Source: Macrobrachium rosenbergii
Taxonomy: Eukaryota > Arthropoda > Malacostraca > Decapoda > Palaemonidae
Length of the DNA: 64,000 bases
Direction of reading: 5' to 3'
Assembly: GCF_040412425.1 (NCBI RefSeq)
Contig: NC_089766.1
Coordinates: forward strand, 50,764,797 to 50,828,796
Shown: in pieces, positions 1 through 12,634 of the stretch
Numbering within the stretch: the stretch's first letter is position 1
Layout: each line of letters starts with the position of its first letter
Made by a program: the position numbers and the translations under genes
Notes under the pieces: model-generated
What the model was told of the DNA's origin: nothing
Database searches by the model: none
What the model saw: only the letters and a program-made list of their open reading frames with translations

Positions 1-1114
1 TATTGCCCATAACTTGTCAGTATTAAGCCTTAATTTACCTATTAAATTCATGCCATTTCACGGTATTCGCTTATACATACATGCAGCCATTCATCCTAGG
101 CCACAAGCATTCCGGAAAGGCAAAAATAAACGGACATTCATGTAATAATGATTAAATTATGCTGCAACTTCGGTAAAGGGTTTATTTTGGTTTCTCTTTG
201 TCTCTTTCCCACCTTCAGTGAGAAATATTAGGTTATTATTAAATTTGCGAATTTCACAGGAAGGAGACACGCTTTGGCGTCCTATTTTATTTCATCTCAT
301 TTCTAGGAAATTAATTATAACAGAGAGGATTCACACATTTCAGTATGACGCACAAATGAGATTTAATGCAGTGGCCGAAATGAAAAGTATCACTCCTTTA
401 TAGGACCTGAACTTTAAGCAGATGTTTTTGTACTCATCTTACTCGAAACGTAATCAAACGATACACACTTTCTTCTATCTGATCTCCTAGACTCTCCAAT
501 AGATGAACTTTAGGTGTGGAAGAAAGAGGATGATAAAACATAGAGTTAATTCACTATCGTGAAATAATTTGATCTTTCATTAAAGGATCTAATCGGGAGA
601 TAAAGCACAGAAGTGATTTTGGTACACAGATTTAAAATGCTGCTAGCTTTCTCCTGCCAGCAAAATGGGTACCAGAAATCTTAGAGATCTGAAGTACTTA
701 GAAAAACGCAGCATTACCTACTACAAAATAATACTGGAACCTTAATCAGACGATAAAGTAGGAATTACTACATGTCATGTTACGCCGATCAAAGAGCATT
801 AGTGTCACAAGACGGACGGGATTATTAATTACTTTATATTGATTGCTGAATATTATTTAAATCACTACCTTGATGCAAGACCCAGTGAAAAAGATAACAT
901 TCGTAACATTCTGAGGCAAAAGGAACTCAAGCAGGTAAATGACTCCATTTAAAATATTGCCCTTCATAATTATAAGGCTACCTCGCAAGTACAATAATTA
1001 CTTTGGAAACTAAATCTTACAGAACACAACTATTAGCTTTGGGTATCACTAAACAAATTTGTTTGTATTTTGTATCTCATTCTTCTTTCTCTCTCTATTT
1101 ACCTGACTATCTAT

Positions 1115-1115
<1 letters not shown>
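1..1115. other. AT-rich DNA, no gene seen
   Basis: I see no coding exon, RNA gene or transposon terminus here. The open frames are short, have no recognisable motif and are not flanked by convincing splice signals. It is probably ordinary intergenic or intronic DNA. Confidence 0.5.
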
Positions 1116-1119
<4 letters not shown>

Positions 1120-1195
<76 letters not shown>

Positions 1196-1224
1196 GGTAT
1201 ATATATATATATATATATATATAT
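1120..1224. repeat. (AC)n/(AT)n compound microsatellite
   Basis: About 50 bp of AC repeats run directly into about 50 bp of AT repeats, with one interruption near 1196. The open frame across it encodes only alternating Thr-His and Ile-Tyr, so it is not a gene. Confidence 0.95.
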
Positions 1225-1720
1225 GTAAGTATGTATGTGTATGTATGGAGTATTTATTATAAAATGCCTGCTACAGAGTGTCGTAAAGAAAAATTAGAGG
1301 CGTCAGAAAGCAGGTCTCTCAGGTGAATACTTCAGACTCACATTTTAAAAGAGATAAAAGGATTATAAGATCAGAGCTGGAGAAAATGGGACGAAGAATC
1401 TAGATTCTAGAAGGTAAGGGAAAAGGGACATGTACTGACAAGTAATTACAGGCCTCACATATTCTACTAAATATACCTGCGAGAGAATTAAGTCCAGCTT
1501 GAGCCCCATAGGTAGCAGAAAGCATAGAAGATTCCTTTTTGGTATTTTTCTAGAGGAGATTCTTGGCTAACTGTTGGAGACAATAATGAGTTAGAGTAAG
1601 ACTTTTGAGAGGAAGATGCATATCAGTAATCAAAAGCTTCTGTGGAACGAACTTCACTGAAATGTCAGAAAGGTAGAAAAGGAAAAACCTCAGGTACAGA
1701 ACTTAGGTTCCAACATTTTT

Positions 1721-1790
1721 TGTGACCTTTGTGGGTCAGTTGGTAGTGTCCTGGTCTTTCTCTCTAAAGACTCGGGTGAGATCCCGATAT
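1721..1790 (+). repeat. tRNA-like head of a SINE, copy 1
   Basis: The sequence has an A-box-like stretch (gggtcagttggtagtg), then a B-box-like stretch (gggtgagatcccgat) about 40 bp later, the spacing of an internal RNA polymerase III promoter. It resembles the copy near 2.0 kb through the words GGTCAGTTG, CCTGG and GATCCCGAT. No cloverleaf or CCA end can be built, so I call it a SINE head and not a tRNA gene. No target duplication was found. Confidence 0.45.
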
Positions 1791-2002
1791 CAGTCATAAA
1801 TTTATTTCTGTAAAACACGTGCTTTTATGTTGATTAGTTCCATCATATTCATGTTGAAGACGTAACTCGAATGAAATACTACCAATTGACTTACTGGTAA
1901 TGGAAAGTTGGGCAAATTTTAATTCGTTGGTTTTTGTGGCAGGCTGCCCAGGAAAACTTCACATACAGAAATAATAATATTCCAGCCAGCTTCTTTTATG
2001 AC

Positions 2003-2066
2003 TTGTGTAGGTCAGTTGAAAGCGCCCTGGCCTTTCATTTGAGAGACTGGGGTTCGATCCCGATAC
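2003..2066 (+). repeat. tRNA-like head of a SINE, copy 2
   Basis: This has an A-box-like gtcagttgaaagcg and a near-consensus B box (ggttcgatccc at 2051-2061). A short (CA)n tract at about 2075-2095 follows, as often seen after SINE heads. It shares its order of motifs with the copy 280 bp upstream, so both are probably members of one tRNA-derived family. It is not a functional tRNA because the acceptor stem does not pair. Confidence 0.5.
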
Positions 2067-2096
2067 ACAGACAAACACACACACACACACACACAC

Positions 2097-3026
2097 TATT
2101 TAGAATATACAGTATATATTATTCGAAATACTATTTATACAAGTAACTGTAACTTTCAGTGATAGGAATGTAGATATCAGAGAGAAGAGGATGTTTCAGT
2201 TATAAAAAATGATGAAAGAAACTGACCATCAAAAGCAAAAGCATTGTAGGCCTTTTCATTTGTAGAAACGAAATGATCGTACATTTTCAGTAATATTAAT
2301 AACAGTTTTAGCGATAAAGCTAATACCGATCATTCTTTCCAGTTTTTCTGCTATTCTTTTACGCGAAGTATGCTGTGTTTTCATCGCTGTTGCTTTCAGG
2401 AGAGGAAATGACTCTTAAACAAGCTTCACTCTCTTAGCAAATTCGAAGCACTTTTTCGCACATGACCTCTTTCATTTTAGAAATAGGCAGCAAAAGAGAC
2501 AGAATGAGTGACAGGTTTCCATCAAACCTGGACATGATGTGATCAAAATAACCTTTTCATTTTGTTATTTTTAATCATCTGTAAGTTGTAACTCCGTTTT
2601 TCTTCATGAAGCTATTTGTCATATAACTTAACGTTGCGCAAAAACTTGGTTATATTCTCCAAAAGTTTTATTGATGACTGTTAGTAAAGGAGGGATTTAC
2701 AGTCAAAGTTGATAAAGCAAGAATCTAGAGTAAGATGTCTATGGAACTTCACTAGATTTCCACTGAGATTTTCTGTGAGTTGGACGGAAGAGGGCACAAA
2801 CAACTCCACTCGACCATAGAAGGCCCACCTCACCTGCCCCAATTCCAGTTCCGGATTCTCAACCTGTTGAAAAGAAAAACGAAATAAAAATAACCTTTAA
2901 CGTGGGAGGTCACTGAATAATGGGCTAGCTTTAGATCCGATCGTTAGGAAAACCGCCCATCTTCTTGGAACTATACCTGTGTCACTTGTTTTGTCATTTA
3001 TCTGCCATTTGCCTTCTCCAGCTCTT
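2097..3026. other. AT-rich DNA, no gene seen
   Basis: No coding signal, terminal inverted repeat or tandem array is visible in this stretch. Confidence 0.45.
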
Positions 3027-3052
3027 GTTATCCACAATAGATTGTGGATAAC
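3027..3052. repeat. perfect 12-bp inverted repeat
   Basis: GTTATCCACAAT and its exact reverse complement are separated by only two bases. As RNA it would form a tight hairpin, although a two-base loop is too small without opening the last pair. No transposon end or gene was recognised next to it. Confidence 0.6.
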
Positions 3053-3499
3053 ACAATCTACTTTAGTGAGTTTAGTGTGAGAGAATCCATTTCTCCTTCA
3101 CCAAATTCAGCGGACATAATGAATGACGAATCATGAATTCACGGAAATTGTAAGCAGATTTTGTTGACAGAGAATGTGCAGCTGCATTCTTGTTGTGCGC
3201 TTAATACCGGGAAACTTGTTCTTCAGGCTAGCAGATTATCGGCGAAAATGGTAGTTGGAAAGAAAGAAAGGCGTTGGTTGTAGTTATTAGTATTCATGGG
3301 CAATTAAAGGTCAGACCTGAAGAATATCCCTATTGACAAAGATTGGTGTAGAAATGTGTATATTATTCGAATGCCTGACAAAACTCCCACAATGACATAA
3401 CTCCACCCTGACAAAACCTCATGTTAATAAAAATGTGACATGGAGGAGAAGGATGTAGTAAGAATGAAAATTTCTAGAAAGAAGAGATAGTTCTGACGA

Positions 3500-4480
3500 A
3501 TTTAGTTGGATCGGCAGCAGAGTCTCAAGACTAGTGGAGAGGAATCCCAATCAGGTGTCAAGACCCTTCTGCTGGTCCCTAAGCCCCCTACCCACGACAA
3601 GGGGTCAGAATCTAGGGGGTTCCCAGGTAAGTGAGGAATGATTCTTGTGACCAAACTAGGAGTCCTAACCAACCAAAGAATACCTTGGCCAGAGTGAATA
3701 AGGTTTAAAAATAAAGTGGAAGGAAAGACACTTTCAAAACAAGAAAGAATGCAGACTTGCAAACCACACGGGATAAGCATTCATCCACATCAAAAGAGCA
3801 AATTTACCCAGAGACAGAGTGGCAGCAGACCTGCCAACTAGACAAGGAACACAGCTTACCAGTCCAAACAATGAATACCTTGTCCAGAGTGGGGAAGGAC
3901 ACTTTCATATCAAGGCAAGCAGTGCATCTTCCCAATGAAGAAAGGGAGCATGCTTACAAACCAAATACAGTATGCACTCATCCGGACCAAACGAGCCACG
4001 TATCCTTTCACTCAAAAGAAGAAAAGCCTTTGAATCTTCCAAAGTAAGTGAGGTATGACATGGAGCAGGCAGCCCTGCCAACCAGACAGTGTAGTTTTCC
4101 AAACCAAACAAGGTAACACATTGTCCAGTGTTGGAAAACTTGTCCAAAGTGAGGGTTTTCAAAGTAAGTGCAAGGAAGGAGTCTCAAAACATTTCATACC
4201 TGCAGAATGCATCCATCCCAAGGAAGAGAGGAATGCAAAATTTTTAAACATCATATGCAAAGAAGGACTCCTTTAAAACAAGGAATGGATACATACTAAC
4301 AGACCAAACAGGATATGCATTCATCCAGATAACAAAAGAGTAATGTAATATCCTTTCAAAGTAAACAAGTAATTCTTCCCAAGCAAGAGAGGAATGATTA
4401 TGACCAGACAAGGAGCAGCAGCCCTGCCAACCACACAAGTAGCACAGCCAAACAGACAAGGAAACCTTGTCCAAAGTGAA
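3500..4480. repeat. decayed minisatellite-like DNA (ACCAGACAAGGA words)
   Basis: The words ccaaccagacaagga, gaatgcatcc and ttccaaa recur at irregular spacing of about 30-45 bp with heavy divergence. The same words form clearer arrays at 5.06-5.26 and 5.64-6.2 kb, so this is probably an older part of one repeat field. Open frames on both strands here are by-products of the repeat. Confidence 0.5.
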
Positions 4481-4489
4481 GAAAGTCTG

Positions 4490-4885
4490 TGAGGTCGTGT
4501 CTGTCGCTGGGACTCTCAGGGCATCCTCGCTTAAAACAAAATCTACGTGATGCACCAAGTACTCTCAGGAGACACAGATCCAGTGCTCCTGATTGAAATG
4601 ATCTTTTAGACATTTTTCAGAAGAGACTTCGTCCTTGTTAGAACTGTAATTACTAATGTATGTTAAGGCACTACAAGCTTTCCAACCATATGTATTGAAA
4701 TCTCTTCCTATATTGTAAATAGAATTCTTCAGGTGTGAGAAAACACATCTGACTGTATATAGAGACGTCCCTCTGTTTTTCCCTAATGTGTTAAATGCTA
4801 CTTTTATGTTTGAAGAAGACCCACCAGATTTTGTCAATATATCAGATTACACCTTTAAATCTGCCTCTTATTTGCTGCCTCGTGT
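4490..4885. repeat. ~390-bp direct repeat, copy 1
   Basis: The segment begins tgtgaggtcgtgtctgtcgc and is repeated in the same orientation at 6490-6895 with moderate divergence. Shared landmarks include gttagaactgtaattactaatgtatg, tttccctaatg and tctgcctctta. A start in TG, a TATA-like word (ctgtatatagag), a TCAATA(T/A)ATCAG word near the end and the length all resemble an LTR pair. The 1.6 kb between the copies is minisatellite, with no retroelement gene or primer-binding site. It could equally be a higher-order unit of the repeat field. Confidence 0.55.
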
Positions 4886-5061
4886 TAAGCCTAACGATAA
4901 GGATTCCTTCAAGGTAAGGAGAACCTTTTTCCAAAGGATGCATACTAAAAAACCAAACATTTGCAATCATCCATATTAAAAGAGCAATGCATCCTTCAGT
5001 TTGATCAAACTGAAGAAGGAAAGCCATTCTTTCAAAGAAAATAAAGAAGGCACAGTTCTTT

Positions 5062-5260
5062 TAACCAGACACAAAAATTAAGGAAGGCGCAATTCCTATA
5101 ACCAGACAAAGTAAGGAAAGGAGGCGCAATTCCTATAACCAGACAAAGTAAGGAAAGGAGGCGCAATTCCTATAACCAGACACAAAGTAAGGAGAACACA
5201 ATTCTTACAACCAGACACAGAAAAAGTAAGGAAGGCACAATTCTTATAGCCAGACACAGA
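5062..5260 (+). repeat. 37-bp minisatellite, about five units
   Basis: Units of about 35-40 bp follow the pattern AACCAGACA-AAGTAAGGA-GGCGCAATTCCTAT. The second and third units are identical. Flanking units are diverged, which is typical of array decay from the edges. Confidence 0.8.
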
Positions 5261-5639
5261 GCAGAGACAGCCCTGCCAAGTAGACAAGGAGTGCAGCCAT
5301 GACCACCAGAAAAAGAATACAGCCCTAACAACCTGTCTAGGAACGTCACCCTGTCAACCAGACGAGCACAGCCTACCAAAACAAGACTACCTCGTCTAAA
5401 AGTGAGGTCAGTCTAAAAAAAAAATTGGAAGGAAGGATTATTTAAATCAAAACAAGGAATGCATCCTTATAAATGAAGAAAGGAACATGTTTACAGACCA
5501 ATGTATACTTAAAAACAAAATGCATTCATCCATATTAAAAATGGATGTACATCTACCAGTTAAACAAGGGAAGCTATTCTTCCAAAGCTACAGAAATGAT
5601 TCTTATAGTCAAGAAATGTATTTTCTAAAAAACAAGCAA

Positions 5640-6210
5640 TGCATCTAACCCAAAGAGGAACATACTTCCAAACCAAATGAGGAATGCAATCTTCTAAATC
5701 CAAAAAAAGGATTGCATCATAGAAAACCATACAGCAGTCCTTCTAAGTAAAGTGATTAATGCATTGCTGTACTGCAAAAGCAAGGGATGCAACCTAAATG
5801 AGCATGCATCCTTCCAAACCAAACTATGTATCCTTCCTAACCAAACCAGGAATGCACCTTCCAAACCAAATAAGGAATGCAATCTTCTAAATAAAAAAAA
5901 AGGAATGCTTCCTTGTAATCAAAAGATTGCATCATAAAAACCACACAACAAGTGCAACAATCTAAATCAAAACAAGGATTGTTTTTTTCCAAACCATACA
6001 AGGACTGCATCCCTCCATACCAAACTAGGAATGCATCTTCTAAACCAAACTAGTAATGTATCCTTCCTAACCAAACAAGGAATGCATCCATCCAACCCAA
6101 ACAGAAAATGAACCTTCCTCGCCAAACTAGAAATGCATCTTTCCAAATAAGGAATGCATCCTTCCAAAAAGCAAATGAAGAATGCATCCTTCCAAACCCA
6201 AAAGAGAAAC
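5640..6210. repeat. degenerate ~28-bp minisatellite
   Basis: The words aggaatgcatcc, ttccaaacc and aaacaagg recur about every 28-30 bp. The minus-strand frames rich in short Leu/Trp/Gly repeats, such as the one at 5967-6167, are translations of this array and not genes. Confidence 0.7.
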
Positions 6211-6489
6211 TTTTTGCAATCCTGAGAACTTGTTACGTGTACAAATCAGAGATAAAAAATTCAAGAAAACACAGAGCAATTTTGTGATCCACGAATAAGA
6301 AGGTATACTACCTCCAAGATGACTGGCAAACAACTGTGCTAAGTAGAAAAAGCAAATGCATATGTAAAACAAAAATGCTGGAACAATGTAATAAGTCTAA
6401 CAGTCAGGAGAGCAAACACGTTCAATGCCCAGAGTAAGAAAAACTGATGACCCAAAGACTAAAAAGACCTGCCACATAAAGACAGGCTT

Positions 6490-6895
6490 GTGAGGACCTG
6501 ATCTGTCGCTGGGACCCTCGAGGTATCCTCACTTCAAAACAAAATCTACATGACGCACTGAGTACTGTCAAAACACAGACTCAGCACTCTTGATTCAAAC
6601 GATCTTTTATGCATTTTTCAGAAGATACTTTATGTCTTTGTTAGAACTGTAATTACTAATGTATGTAAGGCAAGCTTTCCAATCATATGTATTTGAAATC
6701 TCTTCCTAAACTGTACATAGAATTATTACCCATTTTTCAAGTGTGAGAAAACACGCCTGACTGTATATAGATGTCCCTGTTTTTCCCTAATGTCAAATGT
6801 TACTTTTATGCTCGCAAGAGTTCTTGACCTGTCAAAGATTCTGTGTCAATAAATCAGAATACACCCTGCATCTGCCTCTTACTCACCACCCCATT
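6490..6895. repeat. ~390-bp direct repeat, copy 2
   Basis: This is the partner of the segment at 4490-4885, in the same orientation. It has tgtgaggacctgatctgtcg at its start and tcaataaatcagaatacaccctg near its end, where copy 1 has tcaatatatcagattacacc. Small indels show the copies have diverged for some time. Confidence 0.55.
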
Positions 6896-8224
6896 ATAGG
6901 CTAAACCACTGAAAGCACTACAAAGACCATAAAGGCTTATAACCTAGAGAGAAAAATAACAGAACACCCCAAATAATGATTGCAAACCAAAAATTTGCCC
7001 ATTCAGTTGCCTTATACCAGCACAAGTTCCTGCTCCTAGGACCTCGAGAAAAGAATGTGGGTGTTTATTAGAGCAAATTAGGAAAAAGTCCCAGAAAAAA
7101 AATTACACATTCCATTAAAAGCACATAAGCCAGAACAAAATCTAAATTTTCAGGGACAAAGAGATTAAAATGCAAATAGCAAATGCGTGGACAAAAATTC
7201 AGATACTGATAATGAGAGCCAAAAGTGTGGAAAAAGCAAACTCAAATATTAAATAATAAGATCCAAAAATGTGGACAAAACAAACAAACACTGATAATAA
7301 GAGCAAATGCGTATCAAACTAAAAAACATGAGGCAAAGCAGAATAATTCACATACTCAGTAAAACTACCCAAACATGAGCTTAAAAGAGTGGACAATCTA
7401 GAGAGCAAAAGAAAAGTCCACTGAGCAAAATAAGAAGAGAAAAAGTAAACCCATGAAATCCATGACCGAGCAAAGAATGGACAACCAATAACTTGGTAAA
7501 GTCTTGATAACCAAGAGGACAATGACTGGAGAAAGCAACCATGAAGGGAACAGCAGAGTAAGCAAACCCTGGACAACCAAAACATCAGAAAATGTGCAAC
7601 CCAAAAAATAAAACGAAATAAAGATAAAACGGTAAAATTTAATAAATCCCAAAGCAGGTAAAAATGAGCCAGTAAGGACCTGAGTTAGTATCAAATTGCA
7701 AGCAACCATGAGAGGTGATGAAAGGAGCAAAAGAAAATGTAAAATTACCTGAATATCGAAATATGCTAGAGACGGAAAGCATACACAAATTAGATCCATA
7801 AATAAACATTGATTACTACTATACCAGGAATAAACAAATAGGTCATAAGGAGGAACCACGATGTGAGAGAGAGAGAGAGAGAGAGCTACTACATTAAAAA
7901 AAATATGAGAGAAATAGTGGAGAGAGAATGGGGGGGGAGGGAGGAGAGAAGAGGTGAGCATGCAAAAGAGATAAAAAGCAAGAATGCAAAGAGTAGGAAA
8001 GTGCACAAAAGAAAAAGAGAGAGGAAACTTACCTAACAAAATAGGCCTACAATGCAAGACCCCACAAATGAAACATGAAAAACTTCAAAAAATCATACTC
8101 AGTAAGCGTAACTTATAAGCAAAAGCAACCGAGCTAGTGTTCACACTAATGGTTGTGAAAATTTTACCCCTTAAACATTAGAAGGAAAGAAAACTTAGCA
8201 CTGTACTCCTAAATATTCCTTCTG
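6896..8224. repeat. low-complexity A-rich DNA with a (GA)n tract
   Basis: Repeated words such as tgtggacaaa, gataataagagcaaa and agcaaa appear between 7140 and 7580 without a fixed period. A (GA)n tract lies at about 7865-7886. The long minus-strand frame across 7398-8057 encodes a Phe/Leu/Ser/Cys-rich low-complexity peptide that simply reflects the A+G-rich plus strand. I do not consider it a gene. Confidence 0.5.
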
Positions 8225-8890
8225 ATTCACTGACAGTGTATGGGTACTGCGAAGTTCAACATCCACTTAAAACATACGGGGTATCACAAAACTAGACATT
8301 TACAGCATGGGGGTACTGCAAAACTATGCATTTACAGCACAGGAGTATCTCAAAATTATTAAACAATCATTTACAGCATATGAGTATTACATGCTAAACA
8401 TTCATTTATGGTATGGGGCTATCACAACAAACCAATCACTTACAGAATAGGAGCATTGCAAAAATATACATTCTTTTACAGCATATGGGCACTGCAAGCT
8501 ATATCAGACATCCATTTAGTGCAGGGGCATTGCAAAGCTAAAGATTCATATACAGCACAGGATTATTGCAAAACTGAACATACATTTACAGCACAGGGAC
8601 ACTAACACTCTACATTTATTTACAATGTAAGGGAACTGCAGCACCATACATTCATTTGCAGTGTAAGGGTATTGCAAATCTAAACACTTATAGGATATTA
8701 TTATTGAAAATTAAACACTTATAGGCTATTATTATTGAAAATTAAACATTCATTTACAGACTAGGAGTGTTGCAACACTACACTTATACAGCATAAGGGT
8801 ACCATGACACTAAACATTCACCTAAAGCTTAGGGGTATCACAAAACCAAACACTCCTTCATAACATAAGGGTGTCACAGAACTAGAGAGT
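8225..8890 (+). repeat. ~45-55-bp minisatellite, a dozen or more units
   Basis: Each unit has the pattern ACATTCATTTACAGCAT-GGGTATTGCAAAACTA with frequent substitutions and small indels. One ~40-bp unit near 8690-8750 is duplicated almost exactly (acacttataggNtattattattgaaaattaaac). Confidence 0.8.
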
Positions 8891-11460
8891 ATGGAGGCAT
8901 AAATAAAAGACATGTTAATTACAATTTAGTGCAGTATACATCTGTAGTTAATCCAAGTTAAGCTTTGCTAAGATTTTCAAGCAATTGAGAAACTGAAGAA
9001 TGACTGCATGAGACCTACAAGGAATTTTCTGATGACGAGCCCCTAAATTCAGTATCTTCCTTTACAAACCTTAAAATTACAACAAGCACTCAATATATTG
9101 TGCAACAACTAAATCTACCATAGCATAAAACACTTGGCAACGTGCAACATACCTGAAATCTCATTGCAACTGCTGTAAGTTTTTACCATCTGTTCCACTG
9201 GGCTTTGGTTGACCTACTAGAAGTTCCTGACCATACAGGAACACACTAAAGCAGCAAATACCAAAAGATACTATCTTCTGAATGTGGCCTTTAGACTTCA
9301 AATTCCTACCAGTAAAGTTGAAATGGCAAATGATACAGTAGGAAAGTAAAATATCGTGAGCCTAAGCCTAGGCATGAGGTTTTCAAAGTTATACCAGTGT
9401 TAAGATAATCAAGTCTTAGAACTTCATTGTTACTCCTACCTTAGTATTGCAACTAACTATATGTTAGTATCAACTACAAAGTTAAAAACTATCACTTAGG
9501 ATAAAAATATTCTGTCTAATACTATGAAACATAATATACTTTTGTAAAGGTTTTACAAGCCAACAGAAATTGAATCAACAGGTTTTCCAAGTTATCACTA
9601 ACAGTACAATGTTGGAAAGTTTGTTACAGGCAAGAAAAAAACAGAAAAACTCAACCCTATAAGAATGGACCTTACATTACAAGCCTGAAATTTTGTCATC
9701 ACAAAGCTGCTCAGAAAATAATTTCCACTCCCTTCACACCTTCCAACACTGCCTTGCAAAAGGACCCATGCTAGGCCAGGTTAACAAACCAACGACTACT
9801 TGAATTACTGACTAATGCTATTTGGCTGACAATATGAAATTTGAATTGGAATAAAGGGATACCAAACAACATGAAATACTGCTGAAGCAGCTACATTTGA
9901 CAAAAATTTTTGACATACTTTGGAATTTGCAGTTGATTATTTACAAAAATAACAACCAAACTTCAAAATCCCATGCACAGTAGCAACCTAAGGGATAAAT
10001 AACTTCAGTGAGTCGAAAGATTAGAAACGTTATAACAGAAACCCAGAGACCAAAGAAGCCAATGACCTGTCCAAGGTCAATGAAACAGTAAAAAATACTG
10101 ACCATTGATAATTTAAATCTCACTATGATAAGCTTCTTTGTCAATCAACAGTTATGAAGAAAGCACAGCCTTTTTTGGCTGCACTCACCAATATCCCAAA
10201 ACACATGAGGGAGGCTGTAACTATATAATATGTCAAGGGAATAAATGTTTAGTGAAGCGCAGTAAAATGGGCACCAATCTGTCTTATAATAGCAGACTCA
10301 AATATCTGCATAAGATCAAAGCACACCCATTTTACATAGGGGCAAACCAGAAGTCAAAACCTCCAACATTAAAATCTAGGGATAAAAATCCTTCCTGAAA
10401 CTCTAGTCATGATAACAACAACTAAGGTCAATAATAATTAGAGAAAACTTTTGAGGATAACAAGCGAGGCAAGTAAATTTCAGTTCAGAAAAACTGAGTT
10501 TTAACTGACCTCCAAAGCTTTCCCAAGGAAACTAAGAAGCACAACAAGCCAAACCAAACTTCAAGAAAAGTTATTTTAATTTTTCAAGCCAAGTGAAGTT
10601 CTAGAAACTTCAACCAAACATCAGATTTCAAATATGAAGTTCAAAACGCTTTCCCACATTCTTCACAACCCTTCACCTGCAGTACTTTGCACAACAATGG
10701 ACCAAATCCAGGAGTTACCAAATACTCTACTAGAGCTACCTAACATTAACAAAAGTCGAGTAACAATAGTCTCCTATAAACATCCAAACACTCGTTACAT
10801 AATGACTCACTTCTAATTTTCAAATTTCTAAATCCCCCACCTGACTTATGTTACGGTTAAGTCTCCTAATGAAGTTTCTCAAAATTCACTGGCAGTGAGA
10901 CAACAATGGAGTCAAGGTCAAGTTTCCAAAACTTCCACTGGAACTGAAATCAGATTCCAAGCCCTCCTTAGGTGCTAATTTTTCTGACCAGACTACAAAT
11001 CAGGGAGCTTGGAAATAGTCAACAGGGTTGACACTATCAGGACTCAAAACTCTCCACAAGTGTGTTACATCAAAGACCTCTGAACCAGGGAGTTTCCAAA
11101 CCTCTACCAGAGTTAATAAAAACTGTGGGTTCCTACTTGGGATATTTCTCAATCCTTCAGTCGATGCTGTATTAAGTTAACTTTGATCAATATACTGTAC
11201 ACCAAAACCATAAACAGCCCATCCTCTGACCAGAAAAAAAAAAAAAACTTTCACCTACAAAATTCAGGGATAACAGCAAGCTAAGTTTTCCTGTAATTAA
11301 CACTGGACCTTAAACTTTCCAGAGAAAACTAGTTAAGGACACTACTAGTCTAATTTGCATATGACTTAACTACTGCTACTACTACTCACACTGCCAATTT
11401 ACTGTACAGGATTCAAAGAATGATGAAATAGCAACACCAATAAGAGGAACTAAAAAATGT
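8891..11460. other. AT-rich DNA, no gene seen
   Basis: Several 60-90 residue open frames occur (for example 10138-10398 plus and 9941-10144 minus) but none shows a domain, a codon pattern or paired splice sites. I found no transposon terminus. Confidence 0.4.
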
Positions 11461-11465
11461 TGGTA

Positions 11466-12245
11466 CAGTCAACCTGTGAATAGCTAAAATCTGCGAATAG
11501 TTAACATCCTCCTCTAAAAATGGTGATAACTGGCTATTTAAATAGTTCAAAAACCAGACACCCCCCCTCTCAAAATGTACCTGCTTATCTTAATCATTCA
11601 CACACCAAATGTATACCTTAAACTATCATCCTACACAGAATATACCTTAAAATATCATATAAAACACTTTAATATTTCAAATTAAAAACTATTCAAGTTA
11701 CCCCTATTTTCAAGTACTTCCATTTTCTCTCATACCTAAACTATCATCCTACACAGAATATGTCTTAAACTATTATTTAAAACACTTCAATATCATTTCA
11801 GTCATCTTAAAACATTACCCTTAAAAATACTATACATGGCTTACAGCCAAGTGTGAAAACTATTCAAGTGACCCCTATTTTCAAGTACATGCATTTTCTC
11901 TCTTACAGAAGCAGTCCAGCTTCTTTGTACAGTACATGGAGATACCCTGGGAAGTTAATCACTGTACACAGTACCTTCATTTTCAATACGATTGAAAAAA
12001 GAATACATTTTATTTATAGTTTGCTGTATTTACATTAATTAATATTAATGTTTGAAAATTAGTAAATAATTCTTTATCACAAAAAATGTATTTAGTCACA
12101 AAAAATAACACGAAAATACAGTAACTAGTGAATATTTCTCGCTGGAAAAATCTGCGAATTACCGAATTTTTTGCATATAATTTGGTGATAAGTTCCACAG
12201 AAAAATCAGTGAATAGGTGAAGCCGCGAATAGGCAGGGGTCAACT
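11466..12245. mobile_element. candidate Tigger/mariner-like MITE
   Basis: The left end reads TA then CAGTCAACCTGTGAATAG. The right end is the approximate inverse (gaataggcaggggtcaactt) followed by TA. A second motif, ctgcgaat, recurs inside both ends in inverted orientation. The interior carries a roughly 200-bp direct duplication (catcctacacagaata, ttatttaaaacactt, aactattcaagt-acccctattttcaagtac). There is no transposase, so it would be non-autonomous. The terminal match is imperfect. Confidence 0.45.
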
Positions 12246-12634
12246 TATAAATTTCCGAGGTATTTCATGAAGTCATTCAAACTTATGGATGAACCAGTTC
12301 TCTAGCCTCATTGCTGATAATTTCCATTATCACAAATGCATGCACTTTACAATACTACCTGAGAGAATACCACCCTTGCATTTTATTCACACAAGTGAGA
12401 TAATTTAAAATACAATATAAACCCTATACACCTACAAGACATTTCTAACAGGGAAACCTAAGCCTGATTAATACGTTAGAACACAGATCATTGTTTTAAT
12501 ATTAAATATTCATTATCATACTTCACACACTTAAAAAGTTGATGTTCCTAAGGCATCGGTAGTGTGGGGCACTGAGTAATTTCAAGTAAATAAAACTAAA
12601 ATGTTATTTTGTCAGTAAAATAAATCACCATTAA

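Noticed and set aside
1003..1326. 107-residue open frame with His-Thr and Ile-Tyr repeats
   Set aside because: It translates a compound AC/AT microsatellite.
2003..2066. Functional tRNA gene
   Set aside because: B box is good, but stems do not pair and the acceptor end is missing.
7398..8057. 219-residue minus-strand frame that looks like a hydrophobic membrane protein
   Set aside because: The Phe/Leu/Ser bias comes from A+G-rich low-complexity plus-strand DNA; no start context, splice site or domain supports it.
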